This document shows positions 1 through 6,631 of a stretch of DNA of 8,334 nucleotides, one piece after another. The stretch is from the NCBI GenBank assembly GCA_020047875.1, contig JAIFNE010000003.1, positions 1-8,334 of the forward strand. The letters are read 5' to 3'. Within the stretch, counting starts at the first letter, position 1, and each line of letters starts with the position of its first letter. The position numbers and the translations under genes were made by a program. This stretch comes from Hydrogenophaga sp. Its GTDB lineage: Bacteria; Pseudomonadota; Gammaproteobacteria; Burkholderiales; Burkholderiaceae_C. Below the pieces are notes generated by a model. That model worked only from the letters and a program-made list of their open reading frames with translations. It was not told the DNA's origin and ran no database searches.

Positions 1-1100
1 GCGTAGACCCTGGCATCGAGACCGAGCGCCCGAACCTTCTTGGCAGCGGCTTGCGCCTGGGCTCGACTCTCAAACGGCCCCACCCGCACCCGCGTGATGG
101 GACCACGCGCGGACTCGATCGGGTCAATCAGCACCGGCAAACCTGCCACCTCAAGCTTGGCCCGCGCCCGCTCGGCGTTGTCCGCCACCGCGAACAGCCC
201 CACGCTCACGCCATACCCCCTGACGCGAACCGTCACCTCGTTAGGCGGCGCGGTGGTTGGGGCTGTGGCTGGAACTGGGGCCACGGGTGCAGGTACGTCC
301 GGCGCTGGTGCCACACCGCTGGCGTCTGCCGGAGCCGCAGCAGAAGCAAGGGCAGATGCTCCGCCAACCGATACCGCATCAGCCGCAGGCGGCACTTCGG
401 CAGCAACGGGTTCGGCTGCAGCCGGCGCCGGAGCTTCTTCAATCGCCGCGGAGGCCGACGGCGGGGCGGGGGCCGGCTCGGCCGGGGCATCGGCCAGCGG
501 CGCACTCGCAGTCACCGCGTCCACAACCGGCGCCGCAGGCAACGGCGCCAGGGCGTTGGGCAAGAACCACAGCGCGCAGCCCAATGCCGCGCCCGCCATC
601 AGCAGCCCCGCCACACCCCAGACGCCCCGGCGGCGCTGGGCATCACCCTGCCACCGCAGCAGGGTGCAGGCTTCTTCAACCGTGGCCGCCTGCTTGACCG
701 CATCCACCATGCGCTGGCGCACCTGGGCGTACAGCAACGCCGTGCCGTACAGGCCGGGCACGGCCACCAACAGCAACAGCAAGGCCAGCGCCAGCCCCGC
801 GCGCACGCCCAGCGGCAGCGCCTCGACCCAGAACGCGAGGCCCACCGCGATCAGCGCCCAGACACCCAGCGCAGCGGCGAACTCTGCCGACGCTCGCCAG
901 AGCTGGCGGTACATCAGCCAGCCCAGGCTGCCAGCGGCGGCGGCGGTGTTCCAGGCTGGGCCGCTGGCGCCGCGCTCGTCGAAGCGGGCGAACACCGGCA
1001 GGTAGTGCTCGGCGTGGGCGGGCCCCAGCGCGGCCCGGTAAAGGTCCTGCTGGGGGTTGGGCACCGTGGCTAGCGGAAGGGATTCAGACGCGCTGGGCAT
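1..1100 (-). CDS. Membrane-anchored SPOR-domain protein (3' end outside window)
   Basis: The frame from ATG at 1100 is open for 366 codons and runs off the left edge. Residues 1-70 are soluble; the part around residues 35-70 (FARFDERG, then WNT...GWLMYRQLWRAS) recalls the DUF2628 family, though I am not certain. Three hydrophobic segments follow at about 74-92, 100-124 and 159-181. Residues 182-288 are a linker almost entirely of Ala and Pro with scattered acidic residues. Residues 293-366 form a SPOR domain: YGVSVGLFAVADNAERA, then the second repeat RVRVGPFESRAQAQAAAKKV and the closing GLDARVY, so only a few residues are missing. SPOR domains bind denuded septal peptidoglycan. Three membrane passes with the N-terminus inside would put the linker and SPOR domain in the periplasm, as expected. 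The start lies 30 nt after the ATPase stop and lacks a strong ribosome binding site. The SPOR call is firm; the cellular role (division or envelope) is inference. Confidence 0.85.
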   Translation of the reverse strand, partial: MPSASESLPLATVPNPQQDLYRAALGPAHAEHYLPVFARFDERGASGPAWNTAAAAGSLGWLMYRQLWRASAEFAAALGVWALIAVGLAFWVEALPLGVRAGLALALLLLLVAVPGLYGTALLYAQVRQRMVDAVKQAATVEEACTLLRWQGDAQRRRGVWGVAGLLMAGAALGCALWFLPNALAPLPAAPVVDAVTASAPLADAPAEPAPAPPSASAAIEEAPAPAAAEPVAAEVPPAADAVSVGGASALASAAAPADASGVAPAPDVPAPVAPVPATAPTTAPPNEVTVRVRGYGVSVGLFAVADNAERARAKLEVAGLPVLIDPIESARGPITRVRVGPFESRAQAQAAAKKVRALGLDARVY

Positions 1101-1130
1101 GGCGAATTCTGGCACGCGAACAGCCGTTGG

Positions 1131-1853
1131 CTACCCCGGTGCTTCGCGGGCCGCGGACACCGCCTCGTCGCGCGAAATCTGGCCGTCAACCAGCTCCACC
1201 AGCCGGTCGCATCGGGCGCCCAGGCGCGCGTCGTGCGTGACCACCACAAACGCGGTGCCGCGCTCGACGTGGATGCGCCGCAACAACACGAACACATCGT
1301 CCGACGACACGGTGTCGAGGTTGCCAGTGGGTTCGTCGGCCAGCACGAGCGGCGGGTTCATCACCAGCGCCCGCGCAATCGCGACCCGCTGCTGCATGCC
1401 ACCCGACAGCTCCGAAGGTCGCTTGTTCAAGGCAGCGGAGAGCCCGACCGCATCGAGCAGGTCTTTGGCGCGGGCACGCTGCGCATCACTCACCCGGCCC
1501 TCGGCCAGCAGGGCTGGCAGCGTCACGTTTTCCAGCGCAGTGAACGCCGGCAGCAGGTGGTGGAACTGGAACACAAAGCCCAGCAGGCGGCGACGGCGCA
1601 GCGTGAGCCCACCGTCATCCAGGCCCACCATTTCCTCACCCTGCAACTGGTAGCTGCCAGCGCTCATACGCTCCAGCAGGCCCACGATGTTGAGCAGCGT
1701 GCTCTTGCCGGAACCCGAAGGACCCATGAGCGCGATGAACTCCCCAGGATTCACTTGGAGGTCGATGCCGTGCAACACCTCGGCCTCGTTGGGCAGACCC
1801 GCGTTGTAGGTCTTGCGCACCTGCTTGAGCGCAATCAGCGGCGGGGCGCTCAT
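1131..1853 (-). CDS. Export ABC transporter ATP-binding protein (LolD/MacB/DevA type)
   Basis: This 240-residue protein is a complete nucleotide-binding domain. Walker A is GPSGSGKST (44-52), the Q-loop glutamine is Q96 in FVFQF, the signature is LSGGMQQR (149-156), Walker B with the catalytic glutamate is LVLADEP (E174), the D-loop is NLD (178-180), and the switch histidine is H207 in VVVTHD. Length and motif wording match the LolD/MacB/DevA branch, which drives type VII ABC (mechanotransmission) exporters rather than importers. It would act at the inner cytoplasmic face with the adjacent permease. I chose the ATG at 1853 because it overlaps the permease stop as ATGA and begins just before the conserved N-terminal strand (MSAPPLIALKQVRKTY). 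An in-frame upstream start at 1925 would add 24 Arg/Pro-rich residues lying inside the permease gene. True LolD partners LolC/LolE; the neighbouring adaptor argues for a DevBCA or MacAB-like pump instead. Confidence 0.93.
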   Translation of the reverse strand: MSAPPLIALKQVRKTYNAGLPNEAEVLHGIDLQVNPGEFIALMGPSGSGKSTLLNIVGLLERMSAGSYQLQGEEMVGLDDGGLTLRRRRLLGFVFQFHHLLPAFTALENVTLPALLAEGRVSDAQRARAKDLLDAVGLSAALNKRPSELSGGMQQRVAIARALVMNPPLVLADEPTGNLDTVSSDDVFVLLRRIHVERGTAFVVVTHDARLGARCDRLVELVDGQISRDEAVSAAREAPG

Positions 1854-3073
1854 ATCCGGATCGCCTGGGCTGGGTCCATCGCGGCGGCGCGGCGGGCTGG
1901 CGCGATTGCAGCGAGCACACCGCACACCGTGGCCACCGCCGCCACCTGCAGCGCCAGCGCCGGTGGTAGTGAAATGTCGAACAGCGGCAAGCCATCGGCG
2001 CCGCGCACAAAGTGGGTGAACAGCACCACCATCACCCAGGCCAGCAACACGCCCAGCACCGAGCCCAGCGCACCGACCACCGCGCCCTGAACCAGAAACA
2101 CCCGCAGCACCTGCCCGCGGGTGGCGCCCATGGCCCGCAAAATGCCGATCTCGCGCTGCTTCTGCACCACCGACACCACCAGCACACTGGCAATCCCGAG
2201 CACCACCACCACCAGCACCACCGCGCGGATCAGGCTGGTGCTGACCGACTGCGCGTTGAGCGCGGAAACCAGTTGCGCGTTGCTTTCCTGCCAGCTCTCA
2301 AACTGGTAGGGCAGTTGGCGGCGCAGCGTGTCGGTCATGGCCTGCGCGGCCCAGACATCGTTCACCGTGAGGTCGATGTTGGTCGCGCCGCCGGGCAGAC
2401 CCAGCAGGTTCTGCGCGCTGCGCAGCGGCACGATCACGGTGCGCCGGTTGAGATCCTTCACGCCCAGATCGACCAGCGCGGTCACGCGCAGCGCATCGCT
2501 GGATCCATTGGTCTGCACCCGCAGCCGATCGCCCACGCGCAGGCCCAGATCAGCGGCCAGATCGCGCCCCACCACCGCCTCGCCCGGCGCCAGCCGGGCC
2601 ACCCCACTAACCACCTTGCTGCGCAGGCCCACGATGCGGTCGTAGCGCTCCAGATCCACCCCCAGCAACGAAATTGCCTGGCTCGCCTCGCCGCGCAGCG
2701 CCAGGCCCGAACCCGCCGCCATCGGCGAGACCGCAACCACGCCCGGCAATCGCTCCAACACCGGCAACAGCGCCTGCCAGTTGGCCACCGTGCGCAGGCG
2801 CTGCGCCGGCACCTGGCTGTCAGACAACACGGCAACGCCGGGCAGGCGCAGCGCGGCCGGTGTGACCACCTCGTCGGGCGCCTGCAGGGAAATGTGTGGC
2901 TGCGCGCCCAGGGTTTTCTTCAGCGTGTTGGCCTGCAGGCCGTCGATCAGCGTCGAGATGTAGGCAATCACCGCCACGCCCGCCGCCACGCCAACGATGA
3001 TCAGCAACGTCTGCATGCGGCCTTCGCGCAAAAAGCGGATCGCCACACGCCGCTCAAATCCCAGCCATGCCAT
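1850..3073 (-). CDS. ABC transporter permease, FtsX/MacB-like four-helix type (DevC-like)
   Basis: This 407-residue protein has the classic type VII ABC permease plan. One transmembrane helix (about 21-43) follows a short basic N-terminus. A large periplasmic domain (about 44-279) corresponds to the MacB periplasmic core. Three helices close the protein at about 281-303, 324-352 and 373-392. Between the second and third helices, REIGILRAMGATRGQVLRVF (307-326) is the FtsX-like coupling motif that contacts the ATPase. The C-terminus PARRAAAMDPAQAIRI is also typical. About 400 residues is normal for DevC and LolC/E. The single permease gene suggests a homodimer. It starts 13 nt after the adaptor stop, whose TGA runs directly into a GAGG-type ribosome binding site, and it ends overlapping the ATPase start by 4 nt, so translation is probably coupled. 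The substrate cannot be read from sequence. Confidence 0.93.
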   Translation of the reverse strand: MAWLGFERRVAIRFLREGRMQTLLIIVGVAAGVAVIAYISTLIDGLQANTLKKTLGAQPHISLQAPDEVVTPAALRLPGVAVLSDSQVPAQRLRTVANWQALLPVLERLPGVVAVSPMAAGSGLALRGEASQAISLLGVDLERYDRIVGLRSKVVSGVARLAPGEAVVGRDLAADLGLRVGDRLRVQTNGSSDALRVTALVDLGVKDLNRRTVIVPLRSAQNLLGLPGGATNIDLTVNDVWAAQAMTDTLRRQLPYQFESWQESNAQLVSALNAQSVSTSLIRAVVLVVVVLGIASVLVVSVVQKQREIGILRAMGATRGQVLRVFLVQGAVVGALGSVLGVLLAWVMVVLFTHFVRGADGLPLFDISLPPALALQVAAVATVCGVLAAIAPARRAAAMDPAQAIRI

Positions 3074-3086
3074 GCGCTGCGCAACC

Positions 3087-4346
3087 TCAGCGGGCCGGGG
3101 CGCTGGTCAGCGCGGCGTCAGCCGGCTGCCCGGGCACCGCCCGAACCCGCACCCGCTGGCCAGGCTGCAGCGCGTCGCCGAGCAGCACCTGCTCGCCTTC
3201 TGTCAGGCCGTCGACCACCTCGACCGCCTGCAAGGTGCGCAGCCCCAGCCGCACGCTGCGCTCGCGCGCCCGACCTGCGTCATGCACCAGCACGCTGGGC
3301 GATCCGTCGGCCGCCGGGGCGCGCAGCGCAGCCAGGGGCAGCACCAGCGCACCCTCGCGCCGCGCCGTCTCCACCTCGACCGACAGCGTCATGTCTTCAC
3401 GCAAAAAGTCGGGCGCTGCACCCTGCAGCGCCAGCCGGGCTTCGACCGAGCCGCGCTGCGGGTCCACCGACGGCGCGATCGACAGCACACGCGCCGCAAA
3501 ACGCTGGCCAGCAAACGCGTCGGCCACCACCGCAGCGCTTTGTCCGGCGCGCAGCTGGTCAAGGAAGCGCTCATCCACCTGCGCCACGATCTCCACCGGC
3601 CCGGCCAGCGCCAGGCCCAGCAATGCCGCGCCGGGCTGCACGATCTGCCCGGGCTCCACCTCGCGCAACAGCACCCGGCCATCAGCCGGCGCCAGCAGCG
3701 TGGCCTGCGCCAAGCGCGCCCGGGCAGCCTGGGTGGCGGCCTGGGCCAGCGCCAGCTGGGCTTGCGCCTGCGCCTGTTCGCTGCCGCGCTCGCCACTGGC
3801 GCGCGCCTGCGCCTGCGCGCTGACCAGCTGGGCCTGCGCCACATCGCGCGCACGGCGGGACTCGTCCAGCGCAGCGCCACTCAGAAAACCCTGCGCCACC
3901 AGCTGCTGCGTGCGCGTCCAGGCCGCTTGCGCCGCCTGTGCCGCCGCTTGCGCCTGGCTCACCGCCGCCTGCGCCGACACCTGGCCCGTGCTGCGCAGCC
4001 CATCCAGGCGCGCCGCCGCCTGGCGCTCGGTGGCCTCGGCCTGCACCAGCGCAGCGGCCAGCTCCTGCGACTCCAGCCGCAGCAGCGGCTGGCCCTGCTT
4101 CACCGCCGCGCCCTCATCCACCAGCACCGCCTGCACCCGGCCAGTCAGCGTGCTGCCGAGGTCCACCCGGGTCTGGCTGGCCACGCGGGCGGAAAATTGC
4201 AGCGTGCGCACCAGCGTCTGCGGCTGCACCGACACCGCATCGGTGGGCGTGCCGCGCCACCACCAGGCCAGCAGCACCAGAGCAAGCAACAGGCCGGCCA
4301 ACGTGGTCAACCAAACACCGCGCCGGTTCAACATTGAAAGTTTCAT
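3087..4346 (-). CDS. HlyD-family periplasmic adaptor of the ABC exporter (DevB/MacA-like)
   Basis: This 419-residue membrane fusion protein has an uncleaved-looking N-terminal anchor (about 11-30, after NRR). The first half of a lipoyl domain lies at about 60-97 (STLTGRVQAVLVDEGAAVKQ). An Ala/Gln-rich coiled-coil hairpin spans about 98-214, the second lipoyl half is at about 215-250 (LLAPADGRVLLREVEPGQIV), and beta-barrel and membrane-proximal domains follow to about 403. At the hairpin tip, R145, L149 and S156 match the RxxxLxxxxxxS signature through which AcrA/MacA-type adaptors engage TolC, so the pump probably spans both membranes. The adaptor family also serves RND pumps, but the following permease and ATPase make this an ABC system in DevB-DevC-DevA order. 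It begins 12 nt after the ruvB stop, again with stop and ribosome binding site fused as TGAGG. A start at Met5 is possible but less well spaced. Candidate cargoes (lipids, glycolipids, macrolides, peptides) cannot be distinguished. Confidence 0.92.
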   Translation of the reverse strand: MKLSMLNRRGVWLTTLAGLLLALVLLAWWWRGTPTDAVSVQPQTLVRTLQFSARVASQTRVDLGSTLTGRVQAVLVDEGAAVKQGQPLLRLESQELAAALVQAEATERQAAARLDGLRSTGQVSAQAAVSQAQAAAQAAQAAWTRTQQLVAQGFLSGAALDESRRARDVAQAQLVSAQAQARASGERGSEQAQAQAQLALAQAATQAARARLAQATLLAPADGRVLLREVEPGQIVQPGAALLGLALAGPVEIVAQVDERFLDQLRAGQSAAVVADAFAGQRFAARVLSIAPSVDPQRGSVEARLALQGAAPDFLREDMTLSVEVETARREGALVLPLAALRAPAADGSPSVLVHDAGRARERSVRLGLRTLQAVEVVDGLTEGEQVLLGDALQPGQRVRVRAVPGQPADAALTSAPAR

Positions 4347-4358
4347 ATTGGTGCTGCC

Positions 4359-5417
4359 TCAGCCACCAGGCGAGAACAGGCCCGCGTCGGTTTGCGGCGG
4401 CGCCACGCCGAGATGGCGGTAGGCGGCGAGGGTGGCGATGCGGCCGCGCGGTGTGCGCTGCAAATAGCCTTGCTGGATCAGGTAGGGCTCGATCACGTCT
4501 TCAATGGTGTCGCGCTCCTCGCCAATGCTCGCTGCGATGTTGTCCAGCCCGACCGGCCCGCCATCGAAACGGTGGATCACCGCTTCGAGCAACTTGCGGT
4601 CCATCACGTCGAAGCCCTGGGGATCCACGTCGAGCATGGTCAGCGCGCGTCCCGCGATCTCCGCAGTGATGCACCCATCGCCCTTCACGTCCGCATAGTC
4701 GCGCACCCGGCGCAGCAGCCGGTTGGCGATGCGCGGCGTGCCGCGCGAACGGCGCGCGATTTCAAACGCGCCATCGGCTTCGGTGGGTGCGTTCAACAGC
4801 CCGGCGCTGCGCTTGACGATGCGGGTGAGCTCTTCCGCGGTGTAAAACTCCAGCCGCGCCACGATGCCAAAGCGGTCGCGCAGCGGGTTGGTCAGCATGC
4901 CAGCGCGGGTGGTGGCGCCGACCAGCGTAAACGGCTGCAGATCGAGCTTGATGCTGCGCGCCGCCGGCCCTTCGCCGATCATGATGTCGATCTGGTAATC
5001 CTCCAGCGCGGGGTACAGGATTTCCTCCACCACCGGCGAGAGGCGGTGAATTTCATCGATGAAGAGCACGTCGTTGGGCTCCAGATTCGTCAGCAGCGCA
5101 GCGAGATCCTTGGGCTTTTCCAACACCGGCCCCGAGGTGGAGCGCATGTTCACACCCAGCTCCTGCGCAATGATGTGACTCAGCGTGGTCTTGCCCAGCC
5201 CGGGCGGGCCGAACAGCAACACATGGTCGAGCGCCTCGCCACGCTTGCGCGCTGCGCCAATGAAAATCTCAAGCTGCTCGCGCACCTTCATCTGACCCAC
5301 ATACTCGTCAAGCAGCTTGGGCCGCAGGGCGCGCTCGATCGCCTCTTCCTTCGGCGAGATCGGGGCGGCCGATACCACGCGGGGGGCTGGGGCGAAGTCG
5401 TCGGTCTGGATGGTCAT
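4359..5417 (-). CDS. ruvB: Holliday junction branch migration ATPase RuvB
   Basis: RuvB is the hexameric AAA+ motor that, loaded by RuvA, drives branch migration of Holliday junctions in recombinational repair. This 352-residue copy is complete. Walker A is GPPGLGKTT (70-78), Walker B is VLFIDEIH (117-124), sensor 1 is GATTRAGML (167-175), the arginine-finger motif is NPLRDRFG (177-184), and sensor 2 is GTPRIANRLLRRVRDYA (226-242). The C-terminal DNA-binding winged helix (about 273-335) includes IEPYLIQQGYLQRTPRGR. The start MTIQTDDF fits my memory of Burkholderiales RuvB, though the region just upstream is pyrimidine-rich and shows no clear ribosome binding site. It is separated from ruvA by a toxin-antitoxin pair, 64 nt downstream of the toxin stop. 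It is followed at 12 nt by the exporter adaptor, so it is likely the first or an internal gene of a longer transcript. Confidence 0.99.
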   Translation of the reverse strand: MTIQTDDFAPAPRVVSAAPISPKEEAIERALRPKLLDEYVGQMKVREQLEIFIGAARKRGEALDHVLLFGPPGLGKTTLSHIIAQELGVNMRSTSGPVLEKPKDLAALLTNLEPNDVLFIDEIHRLSPVVEEILYPALEDYQIDIMIGEGPAARSIKLDLQPFTLVGATTRAGMLTNPLRDRFGIVARLEFYTAEELTRIVKRSAGLLNAPTEADGAFEIARRSRGTPRIANRLLRRVRDYADVKGDGCITAEIAGRALTMLDVDPQGFDVMDRKLLEAVIHRFDGGPVGLDNIAASIGEERDTIEDVIEPYLIQQGYLQRTPRGRIATLAAYRHLGVAPPQTDAGLFSPGG

Positions 5418-5481
5418 GGGGCGAGGTTGCGTTGGCGGGTCGTGTAGCCGATTGTCTGCCGATGGGCGTGGTCGTCAGCGG

Positions 5482-5751
5482 TTATCGGTAGACCTCGCGC
5501 CGGTTCCCTACGCGCAGCACCCGAACCACGATTCGCTGGTCTTGAATGTCGCAGACGATACGCCAGTCGCCCACGCGGTACTTCCAGTAACTGCCCAAAC
5601 GCGCCCCAGACAAAGCCTCTCCCAGGCTGCGCGGGTCTTCCAGCAGCGCCAGGCGGTCGCGCAGAAACGCAATCAGCCTGACCTGCACAGGCCGATCCAG
5701 TTTTTGCAACTCCTTCACCGCGTCCGGGTCAAACTCAATCTGCCAAGCCAA
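5482..5751 (-). CDS. RelE/ParE-family toxin, probable TTG start
   Basis: The 89-residue product has the RelE/ParE fold signature. It opens with strand and helix AWQIEFDPDAVKELQKLD (2-19), has helices to about 38, then strands with LGSYWKYRVGDWRIVCDI (52-69) and the closing VVRVLRVGNRREVYR (75-89). Basic and aromatic residues at RelE active-site-like places are present (K57, R63, R80, Y88), so an mRNA interferase is plausible; ParE-like gyrase poisoning is not excluded. I place the start at TTG 5751 because family members begin right at AWxIEFDP, and GGAG (5762-5759) sits 7 nt upstream. No ATG is available there, and the only longer in-frame start is a GTG at 5802 that would add 17 unfamily-like residues. 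The reading frame overlaps the antitoxin end by 17 nt, so synthesis is probably coupled to antitoxin translation. It ends at TAA (5484-5482). Confidence 0.88.
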   Translation of the reverse strand: MAWQIEFDPDAVKELQKLDRPVQVRLIAFLRDRLALLEDPRSLGEALSGARLGSYWKYRVGDWRIVCDIQDQRIVVRVLRVGNRREVYR

Positions 5752-5947
5752 GCTCGCGCTCCACGTCGTCCAGCGCAATCGTTTTGCGGTTCTTGCGCGC
5801 ACGGGCCTCGGCCAGGTAGAAGTCCTCCAGGTCGTCCAGGTGTTCCAGGATGGCTTCCCGAGCCAGAGCGGTCTTGGTGCGCCCGGTTTCCTGGGTCAGT
5901 CGATCCAGTCGGGCTTCAATCTCGGGTGTCAGGCGGATGGCAAGCAT
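5735..5947 (-). CDS. RelB-like ribbon-helix-helix antitoxin
   Basis: This 70-residue protein starts with a short beta strand (LAIRLT, 2-7) followed by two helices (about 8-20 and 25-48; EIEARLDRLTQETGRTKTALAREAILEHL). That is the ribbon-helix-helix layout that dimerises and binds operator DNA. The charged tail (about 49-70, ARKNRKTIALDDVERELGLAD) resembles the toxin-wrapping segment of RelB-type antitoxins. ATG 5947 is chosen over an in-frame start at 6034 because an AAGGAG ribosome binding site (5959-5954) lies 6 nt upstream. The 29 extra residues would also have to be translated through the operator. The toxin gene follows with a 17-nt overlap, antitoxin first, as is usual for relBE. The protein is expected to neutralise the toxin and, with it, repress the promoter upstream. 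The exact subfamily (RelB, DinJ or StbD) cannot be settled here. Confidence 0.9.
   Translation of the reverse strand: MLAIRLTPEIEARLDRLTQETGRTKTALAREAILEHLDDLEDFYLAEARARKNRKTIALDDVERELGLAD
5759..5762 (-). promoter_or_regulatory. Ribosome binding site supporting the toxin TTG start
   Basis: GGAG on the minus strand, inside the last codons of the antitoxin gene, is 7 nt upstream of the proposed TTG at 5751. The spacing is good and supports the short toxin form over the GTG at 5802. The motif is short, so the support is moderate. Confidence 0.5.
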
Positions 5948-5953
5948 GCAACT

Positions 5954-5959
5954 CTCCTT
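5954..5959 (-). promoter_or_regulatory. Ribosome binding site that fixes the antitoxin start
   Basis: AAGGAG on the minus strand lies 6 nt before ATG 5947. It is among the clearest Shine-Dalgarno sequences in the window. It decides between this ATG and the longer in-frame start at 6034. Confidence 0.8.
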
Positions 5960-5960
5960 T

Positions 5961-5976
5961 GCTATACAAGTATAGC
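5961..5976 (-). promoter_or_regulatory. Toxin-antitoxin operator palindrome over a probable -10 box
   Basis: On the minus strand the sequence is GCTATACTTGTATAGC: perfect 7-bp arms around a 2-nt centre. It contains TATACT (5974-5969), a 5-of-6 match to the sigma-70 -10 consensus, about 21 nt before the antitoxin ATG. A TTGTGA (6000-5995) is a -35 candidate, but its 20-nt spacing is long. A ribbon-helix-helix antitoxin encoded directly downstream is the obvious ligand, which would block RNA polymerase at the -10. The palindrome is seen directly; promoter and operator function are inferred. Confidence 0.72.
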
Positions 5977-6026
5977 GAGCATCATCCCCTGTATTCACAA
6001 ACGCTCTGCCGTGCTGCCTGAATCTG

Positions 6027-6042
6027 CTGCGCAACCGCGCAG
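6027..6042 (-). other. Small GC hairpin between ruvA and the toxin-antitoxin pair
   Basis: CTGCGC and GCGCAG form a 6-bp stem with a 4-nt loop, about 10 nt after the ruvA stop. No T-tract follows, so it is not a standard intrinsic terminator. It could stabilise the ruvA mRNA 3' end, or be chance in GC-rich DNA. Apart from this hairpin, the operator and the ribosome binding site, I see nothing in the 105-nt spacer 5948-6052. Confidence 0.35.
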
Positions 6043-6052
6043 GCTACTGGCG

Positions 6053-6631
6053 TTATTTGCCCAGCGTCTTGAGCGCGAGCTTGATGCCTTCGCTCACGCC
6101 CACGTCTTTGGGCAGCGCCTTGAGCACAGCCGCCGCGTCTTTCTCGCTGTAGCCCAGGGCAATCAGTGCCTGCTGGATATCGCTTGCGGCCTCGCCCACC
6201 GCACTGGCCGCACCGGGCAGCGGCAGATCGGCGCCGAGCTTGCCCTTGAGTTCGAGCAGCAGGCGCTCAGCCGTTTTCTTGCCGATCCCGGGCACCTTGA
6301 CGAGGCGGCCGCTGTCTTGCGCCGTCACCGCCTGCGCCAGATCGGCCACGCTCATGCCCGAGAGCACCGACAGTGCGGTGCGCGGACCCACGCCGCTGAT
6401 CTTGACAAGCTGCCGAAACGCCTCGCGCTCGGCCGCGGTACCGAAGCCATAGAGAATCTGCGCGTCTTCGCGCACCACAAAGTGCGTGAGCAGCGAAACC
6501 CGCTCGCCCGCAGCCGGCAGGTTGTAGAAGGTGCTCATCGGCACATCCACCTCGTAGCCCACGCCTTGACAGTCGATCAGGATCTGCGGAGGGTTCTTTT
6601 CCAGCAGGGTGCCGGTCAACTTGCCTATCAT
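6053..6631 (-). CDS. ruvA: Holliday junction branch migration protein RuvA
   Basis: RuvA binds four-way junctions as a tetramer and loads the RuvB motor. The 192-residue protein is complete and of normal length. The N-terminal OB-fold domain begins MIGKLTGTLLEK and includes GVGYEVDVP (23-31) and FVVREDAQILYGF (51-63). Two helix-hairpin-helix motifs follow around VKISGVGPRTALSVLSG (76-92) and VKVPGIGKKTAERLLLELK (111-129). After a flexible Pro/Ala linker (about 133-146), the C-terminal RuvB-contacting domain (about 147-192) includes QQALIALGYSEKDA. ATG 6631 has an AAAGGA ribosome binding site 8 nt upstream. Its 3' end is followed not by ruvB but by a 105-nt spacer and a toxin-antitoxin pair. 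ruvC is absent from the window, and phoH is divergent upstream. Confidence 0.99.
   Translation of the reverse strand: MIGKLTGTLLEKNPPQILIDCQGVGYEVDVPMSTFYNLPAAGERVSLLTHFVVREDAQILYGFGTAAEREAFRQLVKISGVGPRTALSVLSGMSVADLAQAVTAQDSGRLVKVPGIGKKTAERLLLELKGKLGADLPLPGAASAVGEAASDIQQALIALGYSEKDAAAVLKALPKDVGVSEGIKLALKTLGK

Noticed and set aside
182..860. Possible tandem repeats in the SPOR protein linker
   Set aside because: The Ala/Pro-rich stretch has no regular repeat unit at the DNA level; it is a compositionally biased linker.
40..1073. Plus-strand open frames of 321 and 340 codons
   Set aside because: They are antisense to the SPOR-domain gene. Their products are low-complexity Ala, Arg or Gln-rich sequences, and openness is explained by the GC-rich Ala/Pro linker codons on the other strand.
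1854..1925. Longer ATPase start at 1925
   Set aside because: The 24 extra residues are Arg/Pro-rich and lie inside the permease gene, whereas ATG 1853 forms the usual ATGA overlap and matches the family N-terminus.
2012..4422. Long plus-strand open frames (up to 603 codons) across the permease and adaptor genes
   Set aside because: The translations are His/Gln/Arg/Pro-rich without any domain, while the minus strand carries clear FtsX-like permease and HlyD-family proteins over the same bases.
4392..5447. Plus-strand open frame of 351 codons opposite ruvB
   Set aside because: It is the antisense shadow of a fully conserved ruvB and has no recognisable motif.
5448..5463. GCCGAT repeated 10 bp apart between toxin and ruvB
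   Set aside because: Two copies of a 6-mer in GC-rich DNA are not significant, and nothing else suggests an attachment site or operator.
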